This document shows, piece by piece, positions 1-6,711 of a stretch of DNA of 7,651 bases (its first letter is position 1; each line of letters begins with the position of its first letter). A program made the position numbers and the translations under genes. The DNA lies in NCBI GenBank assembly GCA_009779525.1, contig WREB01000044.1, positions 1 to 7,651 of the forward strand, read 5' to 3'. Source of the stretch: Defluviitaleaceae bacterium (lineage in GTDB: Bacteria; Bacillota_A; Clostridia; Lachnospirales; WQUN01). A model generated the notes under the pieces. It searched no databases. It was given only the letters and a program-made list of their open reading frames with translations, and was not told the DNA's origin.

Positions 1-1142
1 ATTCGAACAGCCGCTTTTGGATGGAATACTCGCCGAGAAGATGCCAAACCGGCGTTTACTCGCATCAGCCTATACCCGGCTACGCGCCGGCGGAACTGCA
101 CGACGCCGTCAAAACGGGTAGGTCGGCCTCGTACTTTTACCGAAACACCTATATAAACTCCGACTACACGAAAGCCTCCTGCATAGCCGTGGCCCAGGCG
201 ATGAACGACGACACCTCGATGTACTTCGTCGAAAACGTCTTCGACAATTCCGGCGTGCTTTCCAATTATAAAAAAACGGGCTGCGTCGCGCCGGACGGAC
301 GAAATTCCCTTATACACATAGCGGGAGGTTCCGCGGGCGGGGAGGGGAGGATCGTCTTCAAGGGCAACAGAATCCTAAACCACCCGGGCCCGCTCTACGA
401 CCACCAGTACGGCGGCGCGACCGGCGAGGGCATTTGGTTTTTGCGAAGCGGTAACGTATGGTTCGAGGATAATATTTGCGAAAACGTCGGTGCGAAAGGA
501 ACCGGGCTTTTCATATTCGCGGGGAGCTGGCCGCAGTACCCGATGTACGCCGATAACGTCCATGTTAAACGAAACCGCGTCGCGGCAAGCGGGCCGGGCG
601 TCGTTTCGGTCGCGGTAGGCGGCGACGGCGACATTGCCGAAGGCGTCTTCGAAATACCCTGGATGGGCGAAAACGGGACGAAGTTTACCGCCGGCGAAGC
701 GATCTCCGAACGAAACGTCAACAATAACGGAAGCGGCGAAATAACTTACGGGAAGTTCATGGTCTTAGGCGACGGCGTCGAAGTGACCGATAACGAATTC
801 GCCGGATGCCTTGCGCCCGTCTCAAACTTTATCTTCAAGGGGAGGCTCCCGCTGTTTGCGAACAACGCATACGGCGTCTTATCGAATCCCGTTATAGTCG
901 GCGGCGGGACGGGTACGGTCAAGCCGGTTTATGAAAAATTAAATTTATATGCCGCCGAAGATTGCAAAATCGATATCGCTTCCGGGTTGCACCGCGACGG
1001 GCAGCCGCTTGAGATATCCGTCGCGGCCGGCTCGCGTTCAATCGAATTTAATAAAATCGGCATTGTCGCCGGGGCCGGCGAAGTCTTGAGGCTCATATAT
1101 TCCGGCGACGCCGAAACTTTCAAATTAAATGGGATCGAATAG
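1..1142 (+). CDS. Right-handed beta-helix protein, 5' end missing
   Basis: The frame is open to the left edge of the window. The first ATG (21) has no ribosome binding site, so the true start lies upstream. About 379 residues are visible. Counting from that ATG, several short repeated strands end in an N-rich turn: RIVFKGNRILN (about 112-122), NVWFEDNICENVG (about 145-157), NVHVKRNRVAAS (about 180-191) and GVEVTDNEFAG (about 253-263). This spacing is typical of parallel beta-helix (PbH1, pectate-lyase-like) folds, found in polysaccharide lyases, glycosidases and surface proteins. I can identify no catalytic residues or enzyme family, so the substrate is unknown. The last 100 or so residues look like a separate beta-rich cap. 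Any signal peptide would be outside the window, so secretion is plausible but not shown. The stop (TAG 1140-1142) overlaps the next gene by 14 bp. The fold call is fairly firm; the function is unknown. Confidence 0.75.
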   Translation, partial: SNSRFWMEYSPRRCQTGVYSHQPIPGYAPAELHDAVKTGRSASYFYRNTYINSDYTKASCIAVAQAMNDDTSMYFVENVFDNSGVLSNYKKTGCVAPDGRNSLIHIAGGSAGGEGRIVFKGNRILNHPGPLYDHQYGGATGEGIWFLRSGNVWFEDNICENVGAKGTGLFIFAGSWPQYPMYADNVHVKRNRVAASGPGVVSVAVGGDGDIAEGVFEIPWMGENGTKFTAGEAISERNVNNNGSGEITYGKFMVLGDGVEVTDNEFAGCLAPVSNFIFKGRLPLFANNAYGVLSNPVIVGGGTGTVKPVYEKLNLYAAEDCKIDIASGLHRDGQPLEISVAAGSRSIEFNKIGIVAGAGEVLRLIYSGDAETFKLNGIE

Positions 1143-2799
1143 AAACAGGCGGGGTGCGAACGGGGGAAGGCGCGGCCAGGGCAATCCGCGCGCAAGCGGC
1201 CAGAGATCCGAAGCCGAAGCCCGCCGAATAAAGGCCGAACGCGAGGCGCGGCTTATGAAGCGGCGCGAGGAAACGGCCAAGGAAGAGGCAAAACGTCCGG
1301 AAGCCGCCGTAAAAAGCAAAGCCGCCGGAGTAAGCCGCGAAAAAACGATAAACCGTACGGCGCCGGCCGTCGCGGTTATTTTTTTTCTGTTCGTGCTCGT
1401 ATATCTCTCGCGCTCGCTCTACGCCTACGTCAACGCTTCGCACACCGCCACCGAAATCGTCCGGATAGGAAGCATCGACGTCCCGCGCGTGGTAAGCGGC
1501 GTAATCATCCGCGACGAACGCGTTTACTACGCCGACCGGGACGGGCGCCTCATGTTCAACGTCGGCGAATTCGAACGGGTCAAGCCGACCACGCTAATAT
1601 GCAGCATACAGGACGTTTCCGCGGCAGCCGAGACGCGCAGGGACATCCTCGACCTCGACGAAGCCTTCAGCGCGCTTCAGGAAACCAGGAAGGACATATC
1701 GTCGGCCGACCCGGCGATCAGCAGGATCAACGCGCAGCTAAAAAGCATCACCGACGCCCAGCTTTACCAGTTTTCGACGCTTGGCATGAAGGAAATCTAC
1801 GCGCTTAAGGAAAACCTCGCGCAGCGGATCGAAAACAGGAACACGATCATACTCAACGATAACCTTAACGTCAGGGACGATTTGTTCATCGAGCAGCAAA
1901 GGCTCGCGAACCAACTGAGTTCCCATGAATCGGCGATACGCGCGGACGTAAGCGGAATAGTTTCGGCGTATCTGGACGGTTACGAGGAAACGTATACGTT
2001 CGAAAACATGAAGGAACTGACGAGGGAGCAAACGCTTCTTAAGACAGGTTTCAACCAAATTAACTCGTCGAAAGAAATAAAAACGGACGAGCCCGCGTTT
2101 AAGATCGTCCATAAAAATGATTGGTACATAGCCGCGTACATGCCGAACGAAATAGCCGCCGGGTTTGAGGAGGGCGACTCGCGTATTCTTTTCATCGAAA
2201 CAGGCGACGTATTCACGCCGGTTGCGGCAATCGTCTACATGATCAACCCCGGTTACCGCGAAAGCTTCATGCTTTTTAAATTCACGAAGAACATTATAGG
2301 CTATATGGGAATGCGAAGCGTAAATTTTAAAACGTCCGACAGCGTACAGTCCGGTTTTAAAATACCCGTTTCGGCGATAACCGAGCGGAATTATTTTGCG
2401 GTTCCCGAGGAGTATGTAAGCGAAGCGGAAAACAATAATTTTTTTGTATCTCTAAAAACTTACGGCGAAACAGTCGTGCGCGTTCCCGTTGAAATAACCG
2501 GAACTTATCCGGGCGGTTGTCATATATTTGATAGGTCTGGAGCGCTTAAAAAAGGCGACTTCCTTATTTTGGATCAATTAAGTTCCGATTCGTTCGAAAT
2601 TGCCGAAACGCAGTCGGTCCTCGGCGTATACAAAGTCGAAAGCGGAATCGCCGAGTTTAGGAAGATAATATACGACGAGGACGTTTCAGGGCTTTCCGGT
2701 TACATAATTTTGGATATGTCCCTCTCCCAAGGCATCAAGGCATACGATTACATAGTCACCGAATCGTCCGGCGCCTACGAAGGGCAAATAATCAGGTAA
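1129..2799 (+). CDS. HlyD-like single-pass membrane protein (membrane-fusion-protein type)
   Basis: The product is 556 aa. Residues 1-77 are very basic and low in complexity (many R, K, A, E), presumably cytoplasmic. One hydrophobic segment follows at about 78-99 (core VAVIFFLFVLVYL), giving an N-in topology with a large outer part. Residues about 105-165 and 268-285 (IRADVSGIVSAYLDGYEE) resemble the two halves of the lipoyl/barrel-sandwich domain of HlyD adaptors. The helical stretch between them (about 170-265, rich in Q, E, L, R) looks like a coiled-coil hairpin. Later beta-rich segments (about 328-420, ending KIPVSAITERN, then to 556) fit adaptor beta-domains. In known systems HlyD proteins couple an inner-membrane transporter to export, but none is encoded here. 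It lies 9 bp before yggS, so a role in division or the envelope is possible. An in-frame stop at 1126-1128 rules out an earlier start. The 1129 ATG lacks a Shine-Dalgarno site; ATG 1255 (residue 43), with GAGG at 1243-1246, is the alternative. Confidence 0.8.
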   Translation: MGSNRNRRGANGGRRGQGNPRASGQRSEAEARRIKAEREARLMKRREETAKEEAKRPEAAVKSKAAGVSREKTINRTAPAVAVIFFLFVLVYLSRSLYAYVNASHTATEIVRIGSIDVPRVVSGVIIRDERVYYADRDGRLMFNVGEFERVKPTTLICSIQDVSAAAETRRDILDLDEAFSALQETRKDISSADPAISRINAQLKSITDAQLYQFSTLGMKEIYALKENLAQRIENRNTIILNDNLNVRDDLFIEQQRLANQLSSHESAIRADVSGIVSAYLDGYEETYTFENMKELTREQTLLKTGFNQINSSKEIKTDEPAFKIVHKNDWYIAAYMPNEIAAGFEEGDSRILFIETGDVFTPVAAIVYMINPGYRESFMLFKFTKNIIGYMGMRSVNFKTSDSVQSGFKIPVSAITERNYFAVPEEYVSEAENNNFFVSLKTYGETVVRVPVEITGTYPGGCHIFDRSGALKKGDFLILDQLSSDSFEIAETQSVLGVYKVESGIAEFRKIIYDEDVSGLSGYIILDMSLSQGIKAYDYIVTESSGAYEGQIIR

Positions 2800-2808
2800 G
2801 GGGTCAGG

Positions 2809-3519
2809 ATGGAAAATATCAGGGAAAACCTGCTTCGCGCCCGCGAAAACATAAAAAAGGCGGCGGAAAAATCAGGCAGGCGCGCGGACGACGTAACGCT
2901 TGTCGCCGTTACGAAAACCGTCGGTCTGGATAAGATAAACGAGCTGCTTTCGCTTGGCGAAAACGAGCTCGGCGAAAACAAGGTGCAGGAGTTTTCGGAA
3001 AAGTACGGAAAACTCGATTCCGAACCGTCATGGCATTTAATAGGTCATTTGCAGACAAATAAGGTTAAACATATTATCGGAAAAGTAAAACTCATTCAAT
3101 CCGTTGACAGCGAAAGGATTGCGGAAGAAATTAACAAACGCGCATCGTTAGATAATATCGTAATGAATGTATTAATAGAGATAAATATAGCTGAAGAAAA
3201 CACTAAATACGGCATCCATCCGGACAAAACCTTGTATTTTATCGAACATTTGTACCCTTTATCGAACATATGTGTCAGGGGTTTGATGTGTATCGCGCCT
3301 TTAACGAAAAAACCGGATGAAAACAGGGTTTATTTTAAAAAAATGTTGAAATTATATATTGACGCGAAAAAAGAATTCGCTCATAATACCCCCATCGATA
3401 CATTGTCCATGGGAATGACCAACGACTATGTAGAAGCGATCGAGGAAGGCGCAACGATGGTCAGGCTCGGCGCCGCGTTGTTTGGGAACCGGACAAAAAA
3501 TGAGGGGGTTCTTGGATGA
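2809..3519 (+). CDS. yggS: YggS/YlmE family PLP-binding protein (PLP homeostasis)
   Basis: The product is 236 aa, normal for this family of single-domain, fold-type III PLP proteins. They carry PLP but have no clear enzymatic activity and help balance vitamin B6 and amino-acid/keto-acid pools in the cytoplasm. The PLP lysine is K36 in LVAVTKT. Other hallmarks are LGENKVQEF (54-62), WHLIGHLQTNKVKHI (75-89), LIQSVDS (95-101), RGLMCIAPL (157-165), LSMGMTNDYVEAIEEG (199-214) and the phosphate-binding MVRLGAALFG (217-226). AAGGGG at 2798-2803 lies 5 nt before the ATG. The stop overlaps the sepF start as ATGA, implying translational coupling. Placement before sepF matches the ylmE-sepF-ylmG order of Bacillota. 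The middle of the gene (about 3001-3420) is strikingly AT-rich compared with both ends, although the reading frame and motifs are intact. Confidence 0.95.
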   Translation: MENIRENLLRARENIKKAAEKSGRRADDVTLVAVTKTVGLDKINELLSLGENELGENKVQEFSEKYGKLDSEPSWHLIGHLQTNKVKHIIGKVKLIQSVDSERIAEEINKRASLDNIVMNVLIEINIAEENTKYGIHPDKTLYFIEHLYPLSNICVRGLMCIAPLTKKPDENRVYFKKMLKLYIDAKKEFAHNTPIDTLSMGMTNDYVEAIEEGATMVRLGAALFGNRTKNEGVLG

Positions 3520-4088
3520 TAGCCGTTTTGCAAAAGTTTAAGGATTACATGGTTCACGGCTCGGCGAACAGCTACGACCGCGACGACTATTACGAGGAAG
3601 AGGACGAACGCGAAGGCTGGGAATACGATTATTATGATAAGGAAGAAACGCCGATCAAGGGTTTCGAGCGCAAGGAAACCCGCGAGTCCGGCGGCCAGCC
3701 GAGGGATATCTACGGGTTCGAGTACATGGGCAAAACGAAACCCGTTTCGGTAAAAAACAACGTGATCGAATTTAACGGCGCGTACTCCGACACGCAATCG
3801 GCGGTTTTGATCGCGTTTCCGACAAGCATTTGCGAAGCCGATACGATAAGCGACTACATCCGCTCGAACAAGGCCTGCATCGTTAACCTCGAGGGGATCG
3901 AAAAAGCCAAGGCGCTGCGCGTGACGGATTTCCTGTGCGGCTCGGTCTACGCGTTGGGAGGCGACATACAGCGGATTTCGGACGACATTTATATCGTCGC
4001 GCCCGCTTCGTTCAAGGTCGCCGGAGTAGATAAAAACGATTTCACGCCGCCAAGCTACGCGTTCAAAAAAGCGGCCAACTTCAGGTAG
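3516..4088 (+). CDS. sepF: Cell division protein SepF
   Basis: The product is 190 aa. SepF polymerises on the membrane and aligns and tethers FtsZ filaments at the division site. Residues 1-13 (MIAVLQKFKDYMV) form an amphipathic helix suited to membrane anchoring. Residues about 19-46 are a highly acidic, tyrosine-rich linker, followed by a polar stretch to about 75. The conserved SepF core (DUF552) spans about 76-170: PVSVKNNVIEF, AVLIAFPTSICEADTISDYI, ACIVNLEGI, RVTDFLCGSVYALGGDIQRI and the closing IYIVAPASFKVAG. The GG in YALGGD (148-149) lies in the region used for dimer contacts in characterised SepFs. GAGGGG at 3502-3507, 8 nt before the ATG, supports this start, which overlaps the yggS stop by 4 bp. 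The product is slightly longer than B. subtilis SepF, mostly because of the linker. The identification is secure. Confidence 0.96.
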   Translation: MIAVLQKFKDYMVHGSANSYDRDDYYEEEDEREGWEYDYYDKEETPIKGFERKETRESGGQPRDIYGFEYMGKTKPVSVKNNVIEFNGAYSDTQSAVLIAFPTSICEADTISDYIRSNKACIVNLEGIEKAKALRVTDFLCGSVYALGGDIQRISDDIYIVAPASFKVAGVDKNDFTPPSYAFKKAANFR

Positions 4089-4090
4089 GC

Positions 4091-4378
4091 GTGAACGCAA
4101 TCGAATTGGTCAGGACCGCGCTTTCGTATTTTTTCGGTTTGCTCAACATCCTGATTTTGGCGCGAGTGATTCTTTCGTGGCTGCCGATGGCGCATAACAA
4201 CCAAATCGTCCGGTTCTTGTTTGCCCTGACCGAGCCGATTTTGGCGCCGATACGCAAGATCATACGCAAATCGCCGCTCGGCGGGCCCGGAATGATGCTG
4301 GATTTTTCGCCGATAATCGCTTTCTTCCTCTTGTATCTTTTGCAAAACGTGCTCGACAGCTTGCTGCGTCAAATCTAA
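4091..4378 (+). CDS. YggT/YlmG family membrane protein
   Basis: The product is 95 aa and uses a GTG start 2 bp after the sepF stop. The only plausible ribosome binding site is the weak AGGTAGG (4083-4089) spanning the sepF stop, so translation probably depends on coupling to sepF. Two hydrophobic segments are visible (about 9-30 and 72-89). Family signatures are ARVILSWLP (24-32), TEPILAPIRKIIRKS (47-61) and DFSPIIAFFLLYLL (71-84). YggT/YlmG proteins are small inner-membrane proteins encoded beside sepF in many Bacillota and cyanobacteria. They are implicated in division-site or nucleoid organisation and membrane-protein function, but their biochemical role is not settled. It is the last gene of the unit and is followed 8 bp later by a strong terminator stem. 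Confidence 0.93.
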   Translation: MNAIELVRTALSYFFGLLNILILARVILSWLPMAHNNQIVRFLFALTEPILAPIRKIIRKSPLGGPGMMLDFSPIIAFFLLYLLQNVLDSLLRQI

Positions 4379-4381
4379 CGT

Positions 4382-4420
4382 AAAAAGCCCGGAGAATTAT
4401 CTCCGGGCTTTTTTATTTTT
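4382..4420. terminator. Bidirectional intrinsic terminator between convergent yggT and lysA
   Basis: An 8-bp GC-rich stem (GCCCGGAG 4387-4394 with CTCCGGGC 4401-4408) closes a 6-nt loop AATTAT. It is preceded by AAAAA and followed by TTTTTTATTTTTTT, so each strand shows a hairpin followed by a U-run. It sits 8 bp after the yggT-family stop and about 6 bp beyond the lysA stop, so it can end both transcripts. Confidence 0.93.
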
Positions 4421-4425
4421 TTGAA

Positions 4426-5682
4426 TTAGACCAGCATGTTTCGCATCAGATCTTCGTAACAGTCTCCGCGCCTAATCAACTTTACGCTTCCGTCCAGGCA
4501 AAGCAGCGTTTCGGCCGGCCTAAGGCGATGGTTGAACTGGGAGCTCATCGCGTATCCGTAGGCGCCCGCGTCAAGCACCCCGATCACGTCGCCGACTTCG
4601 AGCGCGGGAAGCTCGCGTTCGCGCGCGATGTAATCGCCAGATTCGCACATGTTCCCTACGATGTTAACGGATTCAACCAATCCGCCAAAATTTTGCCCGC
4701 CGCTTCTGTATACTTCGATGTCGTGGTGCGAATCATAGAGCATCGGCCTCGCGAAGACGCTGAACCCGACGTCGCATCCGGCGTATTTGGTTTCGCCGTT
4801 TTTCTTCAGCGAATGGATCGTCCCAAGCAGCACGCAGCTTTCGGCGGGAACGTAGCGACCGGGCTCCACCATGAAAATCAATTCGTCCCCGTAAGCTTTT
4901 ACGAATTCGTTCATGTACAAGTCGAGAGACGCGCCCAATTCTTTCAAGTCGAGCGGCTTTTCGCCCTGTTGTTTTCGGTAAGGCACGCCGAAGCCGCCAC
5001 CCAGGTCGATGAATTCCAACCCCTCGAAGTTTTTCGCGATAGAAAGAAGGTTTTTGACGCTTTCCATGTAAAGCGATGCGTCCATCATGAGCGAGCCGAT
5101 GTGCTGGTTTATCCCGATGATTTGCAACGAATGCTTTTTAAGAATCGCCTTCACTTCCGTAACCAACGATTCGTTTATCCCGAACTTGGTCTTCTTTCCG
5201 CCGGTTATGACCTTTTCGTGGTGCCCTCCGCCGATACCGGGATTGAAGCGGACCGCCACGCGGCCGCCCGGATTTACCTCGCCGAACGAATCGAGCTGCG
5301 AGAGCGAGTCGACGCTGACGGTGATCCCGTTTTCGACGGCAAATTTAAGCTCGTCCCTCGAAACGTTGTTGACGACGTAAAGGATTTCGTCGGGACCGTA
5401 CCCCGCGCGCAAAAGCGCGACCGCTTCGCCCTGGCTCGTCGCGTCCGCGCAAAGCCCTTCCTCGCGGGCGATTTTTAAAAGCGTCAGGTTGCAATTCGCC
5501 TTGACCGAATAATTGACTCGGAATTTTGGATAGCCGCATAAATTCTTCATATCGCGGCATTTTTCGCGGAAAATGCGCTCGTTGTAGACGTACAGCGGGC
5601 TTCCGAACTCACCTGTCAAACCGTGCGGGTCGCTGCCGCAGAAAAAATCGCACCCGTCGGTAACGCTTCCGTTTAATTTCAT
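4426..5682 (-). CDS. lysA: Diaminopimelate decarboxylase (lysine biosynthesis)
   Basis: The product is 418 aa. The enzyme is cytoplasmic and PLP-dependent, and converts meso-diaminopimelate to L-lysine in the last step of the pathway. It has an alanine-racemase-like barrel followed by a beta domain. The PLP lysine is K61 in NYSVKANCN. Further motifs are NQHIGSL (192-198), the phosphate-binding DLGGGFG (226-232), VEPGRY (272-277), the active-site MCESGDY (345-351) and DAGAYGYAMSSQFN (371-384). CESGD and DAGAYG favour LysA over related ornithine/arginine or carboxynorspermidine decarboxylases, but substrate choice is inferred from motifs only. The frame is open to an ATG at 5781; I chose 5682 because GGGAGG lies 8 nt before it and the promoter's predicted start (about 5706) lies inside the longer frame. 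No lysine riboswitch fits in the roughly 24-nt leader. No other lysine gene is nearby. Confidence 0.93.
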   Translation of the reverse strand: MKLNGSVTDGCDFFCGSDPHGLTGEFGSPLYVYNERIFREKCRDMKNLCGYPKFRVNYSVKANCNLTLLKIAREEGLCADATSQGEAVALLRAGYGPDEILYVVNNVSRDELKFAVENGITVSVDSLSQLDSFGEVNPGGRVAVRFNPGIGGGHHEKVITGGKKTKFGINESLVTEVKAILKKHSLQIIGINQHIGSLMMDASLYMESVKNLLSIAKNFEGLEFIDLGGGFGVPYRKQQGEKPLDLKELGASLDLYMNEFVKAYGDELIFMVEPGRYVPAESCVLLGTIHSLKKNGETKYAGCDVGFSVFARPMLYDSHHDIEVYRSGGQNFGGLVESVNIVGNMCESGDYIARERELPALEVGDVIGVLDAGAYGYAMSSQFNHRLRPAETLLCLDGSVKLIRRGDCYEDLMRNMLV

Positions 5683-5690
5683 TGATGCGC

Positions 5691-5696
5691 CCTCCC
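5691..5696 (-). promoter_or_regulatory. Ribosome binding site that sets the lysA start
   Basis: GGGAGG on the minus strand lies 8 nt before the ATG at 5682-5680. The longer in-frame start at 5781 has no such site and lies upstream of the predicted transcription start. Confidence 0.85.
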
Positions 5697-5712
5697 GTAA
5701 ACATAGGCGATA

Positions 5713-5741
5713 AATATATAAATCCGCGCGCGCCATGTCAA
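5713..5741 (-). promoter_or_regulatory. lysA promoter (sigma-A type)
   Basis: On the minus strand a perfect -35 TTGACA (5741-5736) is followed by a 17-bp spacer and a -10 TATATT (5718-5713). Transcription would begin near 5706 and leave a leader of about 24 nt. The spacer contains the alternating tract CGCGCGCG (5725-5732). Position, spacing and match to consensus all agree; no experimental support is available. Confidence 0.82.
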
Positions 5742-5746
5742 TAATA

Positions 5747-5755
5747 TGGTATAAA
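5747..5755 (+). promoter_or_regulatory. Extended -10 promoter of the RNA methyltransferase gene
   Basis: TGGTATAAA is an extended -10 element (TG, one base, TATAAA at 5750-5755) with no recognisable -35 at the normal distance. The predicted start is near 5762, about 37 nt before the ATG. It lies only 5 bp beyond the -35 of the divergent lysA promoter, so the polymerase footprints would overlap. Confidence 0.6.
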
Positions 5756-5798
5756 CCGATGGGCCGGCGCGCCGAAACCAAAAATAAGGAGCCCGCTT

Positions 5799-6560
5799 AT
5801 GAAAAGCTTGAGGGCGTTAAAGACAAAAAAGGGACGCGACGAAACGGGCAGGTTCATCGTCGAGGGCGAAAAAGCAGTCTCCGAAATCCCGGCGGAATGG
5901 GAAGTTGCATTTTACGTATGTTCGGAAAAGTTCGCGAAAGCCATGCGCGGCGAAGTTACCGCTTACGCTAAGCGCGCGCCCTGCGAGACGATCCGGGACG
6001 CGCTGTTCGAATCGGTATCGGATACGAAGACTCCGCAGGGAATCATCGCGGTTTGCGCAAAGCGTCGGTTTAAGCCGGAAGAACTCTTGCGGCCCGACGG
6101 TTTCGTCCTCATTTGCGAAAACTTGAGCGATCCGGGCAACGCGGGGACGCTGATCAGGTCCGCGGCCGCCGCCGGCGCAAGCGGGATCGTGTTTTGCGAA
6201 GGAAGCGTCGAGTACTACAGCCCGAAAGTGATCCGCGCCGCGGCCGGTTCGGCGCTTCGGATACCTTTTTTGGAAAACGCAGGCGTCGCCGATTCGATTG
6301 CTTTTTTTAAGCGAAACGGATACGGGATTTACGCCGCGGACGCAAAGGGGGAGAAATACCCGTACGATCTAAACCTTACCGAACGCTTTTGCGCCGTCGT
6401 CGGCAACGAATCGCGCGGAATAAGCCGCGAAGCCGCGTCCGCCGCGGATAAAACGGTCCGCCTACCGATGGCCGCGGGCGTCGAGTCGCTCAATGTTTCG
6501 GTCGCCGGAAGCGTGCTGCTTTATGAGGCGGTGCGGCAGAGATTATCTCGTTTCGTGTAA
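5799..6560 (+). CDS. TrmH/SpoU-family RNA 2'-O-ribose methyltransferase
   Basis: The product is 253 aa, a usual length for the family. It transfers a methyl group from S-adenosylmethionine to a ribose 2'-OH of rRNA or tRNA. Residues about 1-90 are a substrate-binding domain (GRFIVEGEKAV at 17-27; SDTKTPQGIIAV at 74-85). The C-terminal half is the knotted SPOUT domain with three motifs: motif 1, NLSDPGNAGTLIRSA (108-122, including N114 and R120); motif 2, VVGNESRGIS (200-209); and motif 3, LPMAAGVESLNVSVAGSVLL (222-241), which forms the trefoil knot and cofactor pocket. It looks most like the YsgA/RlmB-like group, but the modified nucleotide cannot be told from sequence. TAAGGAG (5785-5791), 7 nt before the ATG, fixes the start. 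The gene is transcribed alone, divergent from lysA, with no obvious intrinsic terminator after its stop. Confidence 0.93.
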   Translation: MKSLRALKTKKGRDETGRFIVEGEKAVSEIPAEWEVAFYVCSEKFAKAMRGEVTAYAKRAPCETIRDALFESVSDTKTPQGIIAVCAKRRFKPEELLRPDGFVLICENLSDPGNAGTLIRSAAAAGASGIVFCEGSVEYYSPKVIRAAAGSALRIPFLENAGVADSIAFFKRNGYGIYAADAKGEKYPYDLNLTERFCAVVGNESRGISREAASAADKTVRLPMAAGVESLNVSVAGSVLLYEAVRQRLSRFV

Positions 6561-6598
6561 TTTATTTGCGTTTGGCTAAAAAATAAATGCCGAATAAA

Positions 6599-6616
6599 CG
6601 CAAACGTACGTTTGCG
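6599..6616. repeat. 18-bp perfect palindrome
   Basis: CGCAAACGTACGTTTGCG is identical to its reverse complement over all 18 bp. It lies 39 bp past the methyltransferase stop and about 180 bp before the PPK2 gene. It could be an operator for a dimeric regulator or a cruciform/hairpin. The half-site resembles those of LacI-type regulators, but with extra central spacing. Confidence 0.85.
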
Positions 6617-6643
6617 GCCAATAAAAACAATCCGGCCGCGCCT

Positions 6644-6656
6644 AAACGCGCCACGC
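6644..6656 (+). repeat. 13-bp direct repeat, copy 1
   Basis: AAACGCGCCACGC occurs here and again exactly at 6712-6724, 68 bp downstream. A shorter relative, ACGCGCC, recurs at 6775-6781 near the predicted start of the PPK2 transcript. A regulator-binding repeat is possible. Confidence 0.7.
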
Positions 6657-6711
6657 CGATTTTTAACCGGCTTTTGTTCCCAACGCCATAACGAATAACC
6701 GACGCGTATCA

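Noticed and set aside
1379..1386. Run of eight T at the membrane segment of the HlyD-like gene as a phase-variation tract
   Set aside because: It simply encodes Ile-Phe-Phe of the transmembrane helix. Eight bases is short for slippage control and nothing else suggests phase variation.
3426..4100. 224-codon minus-strand frame opposite sepF
   Set aside because: It is antisense to well-recognised yggS and sepF, and its translation resembles no family and is a typical shadow frame.
4528..5478. Long open frame (316 codons) on the plus strand opposite lysA
   Set aside because: It lies wholly antisense to a gene with clear LysA motifs, is Arg/Val/Phe-rich in an unnatural way and has no ribosome binding site. 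It is a by-product of codon bias.
5683..5735. Lysine riboswitch or attenuator before lysA
   Set aside because: The predicted leader is only about 24 nt, too short for an L-box or attenuator.
5683..5781. N-terminal extension of lysA to ATG 5781
   Set aside because: The extension would begin upstream of the predicted transcription start and lacks a ribosome binding site, while ATG 5682 has GGGAGG at 8 nt and gives a normal LysA N-terminus.
6597..6616. PurR-type operator reading of the 18-bp palindrome
   Set aside because: The half-sites resemble ACGCAAAC/GTTTGCGT, but they are separated by four extra bases and no purine gene is nearby.
6655..6678. Possible terminator for the methyltransferase gene (GCCG...CGGC followed by TTTTGTT)
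   Set aside because: The stem is only 4 bp with a 9-nt loop, and the T-run is broken. It is too weak to call.
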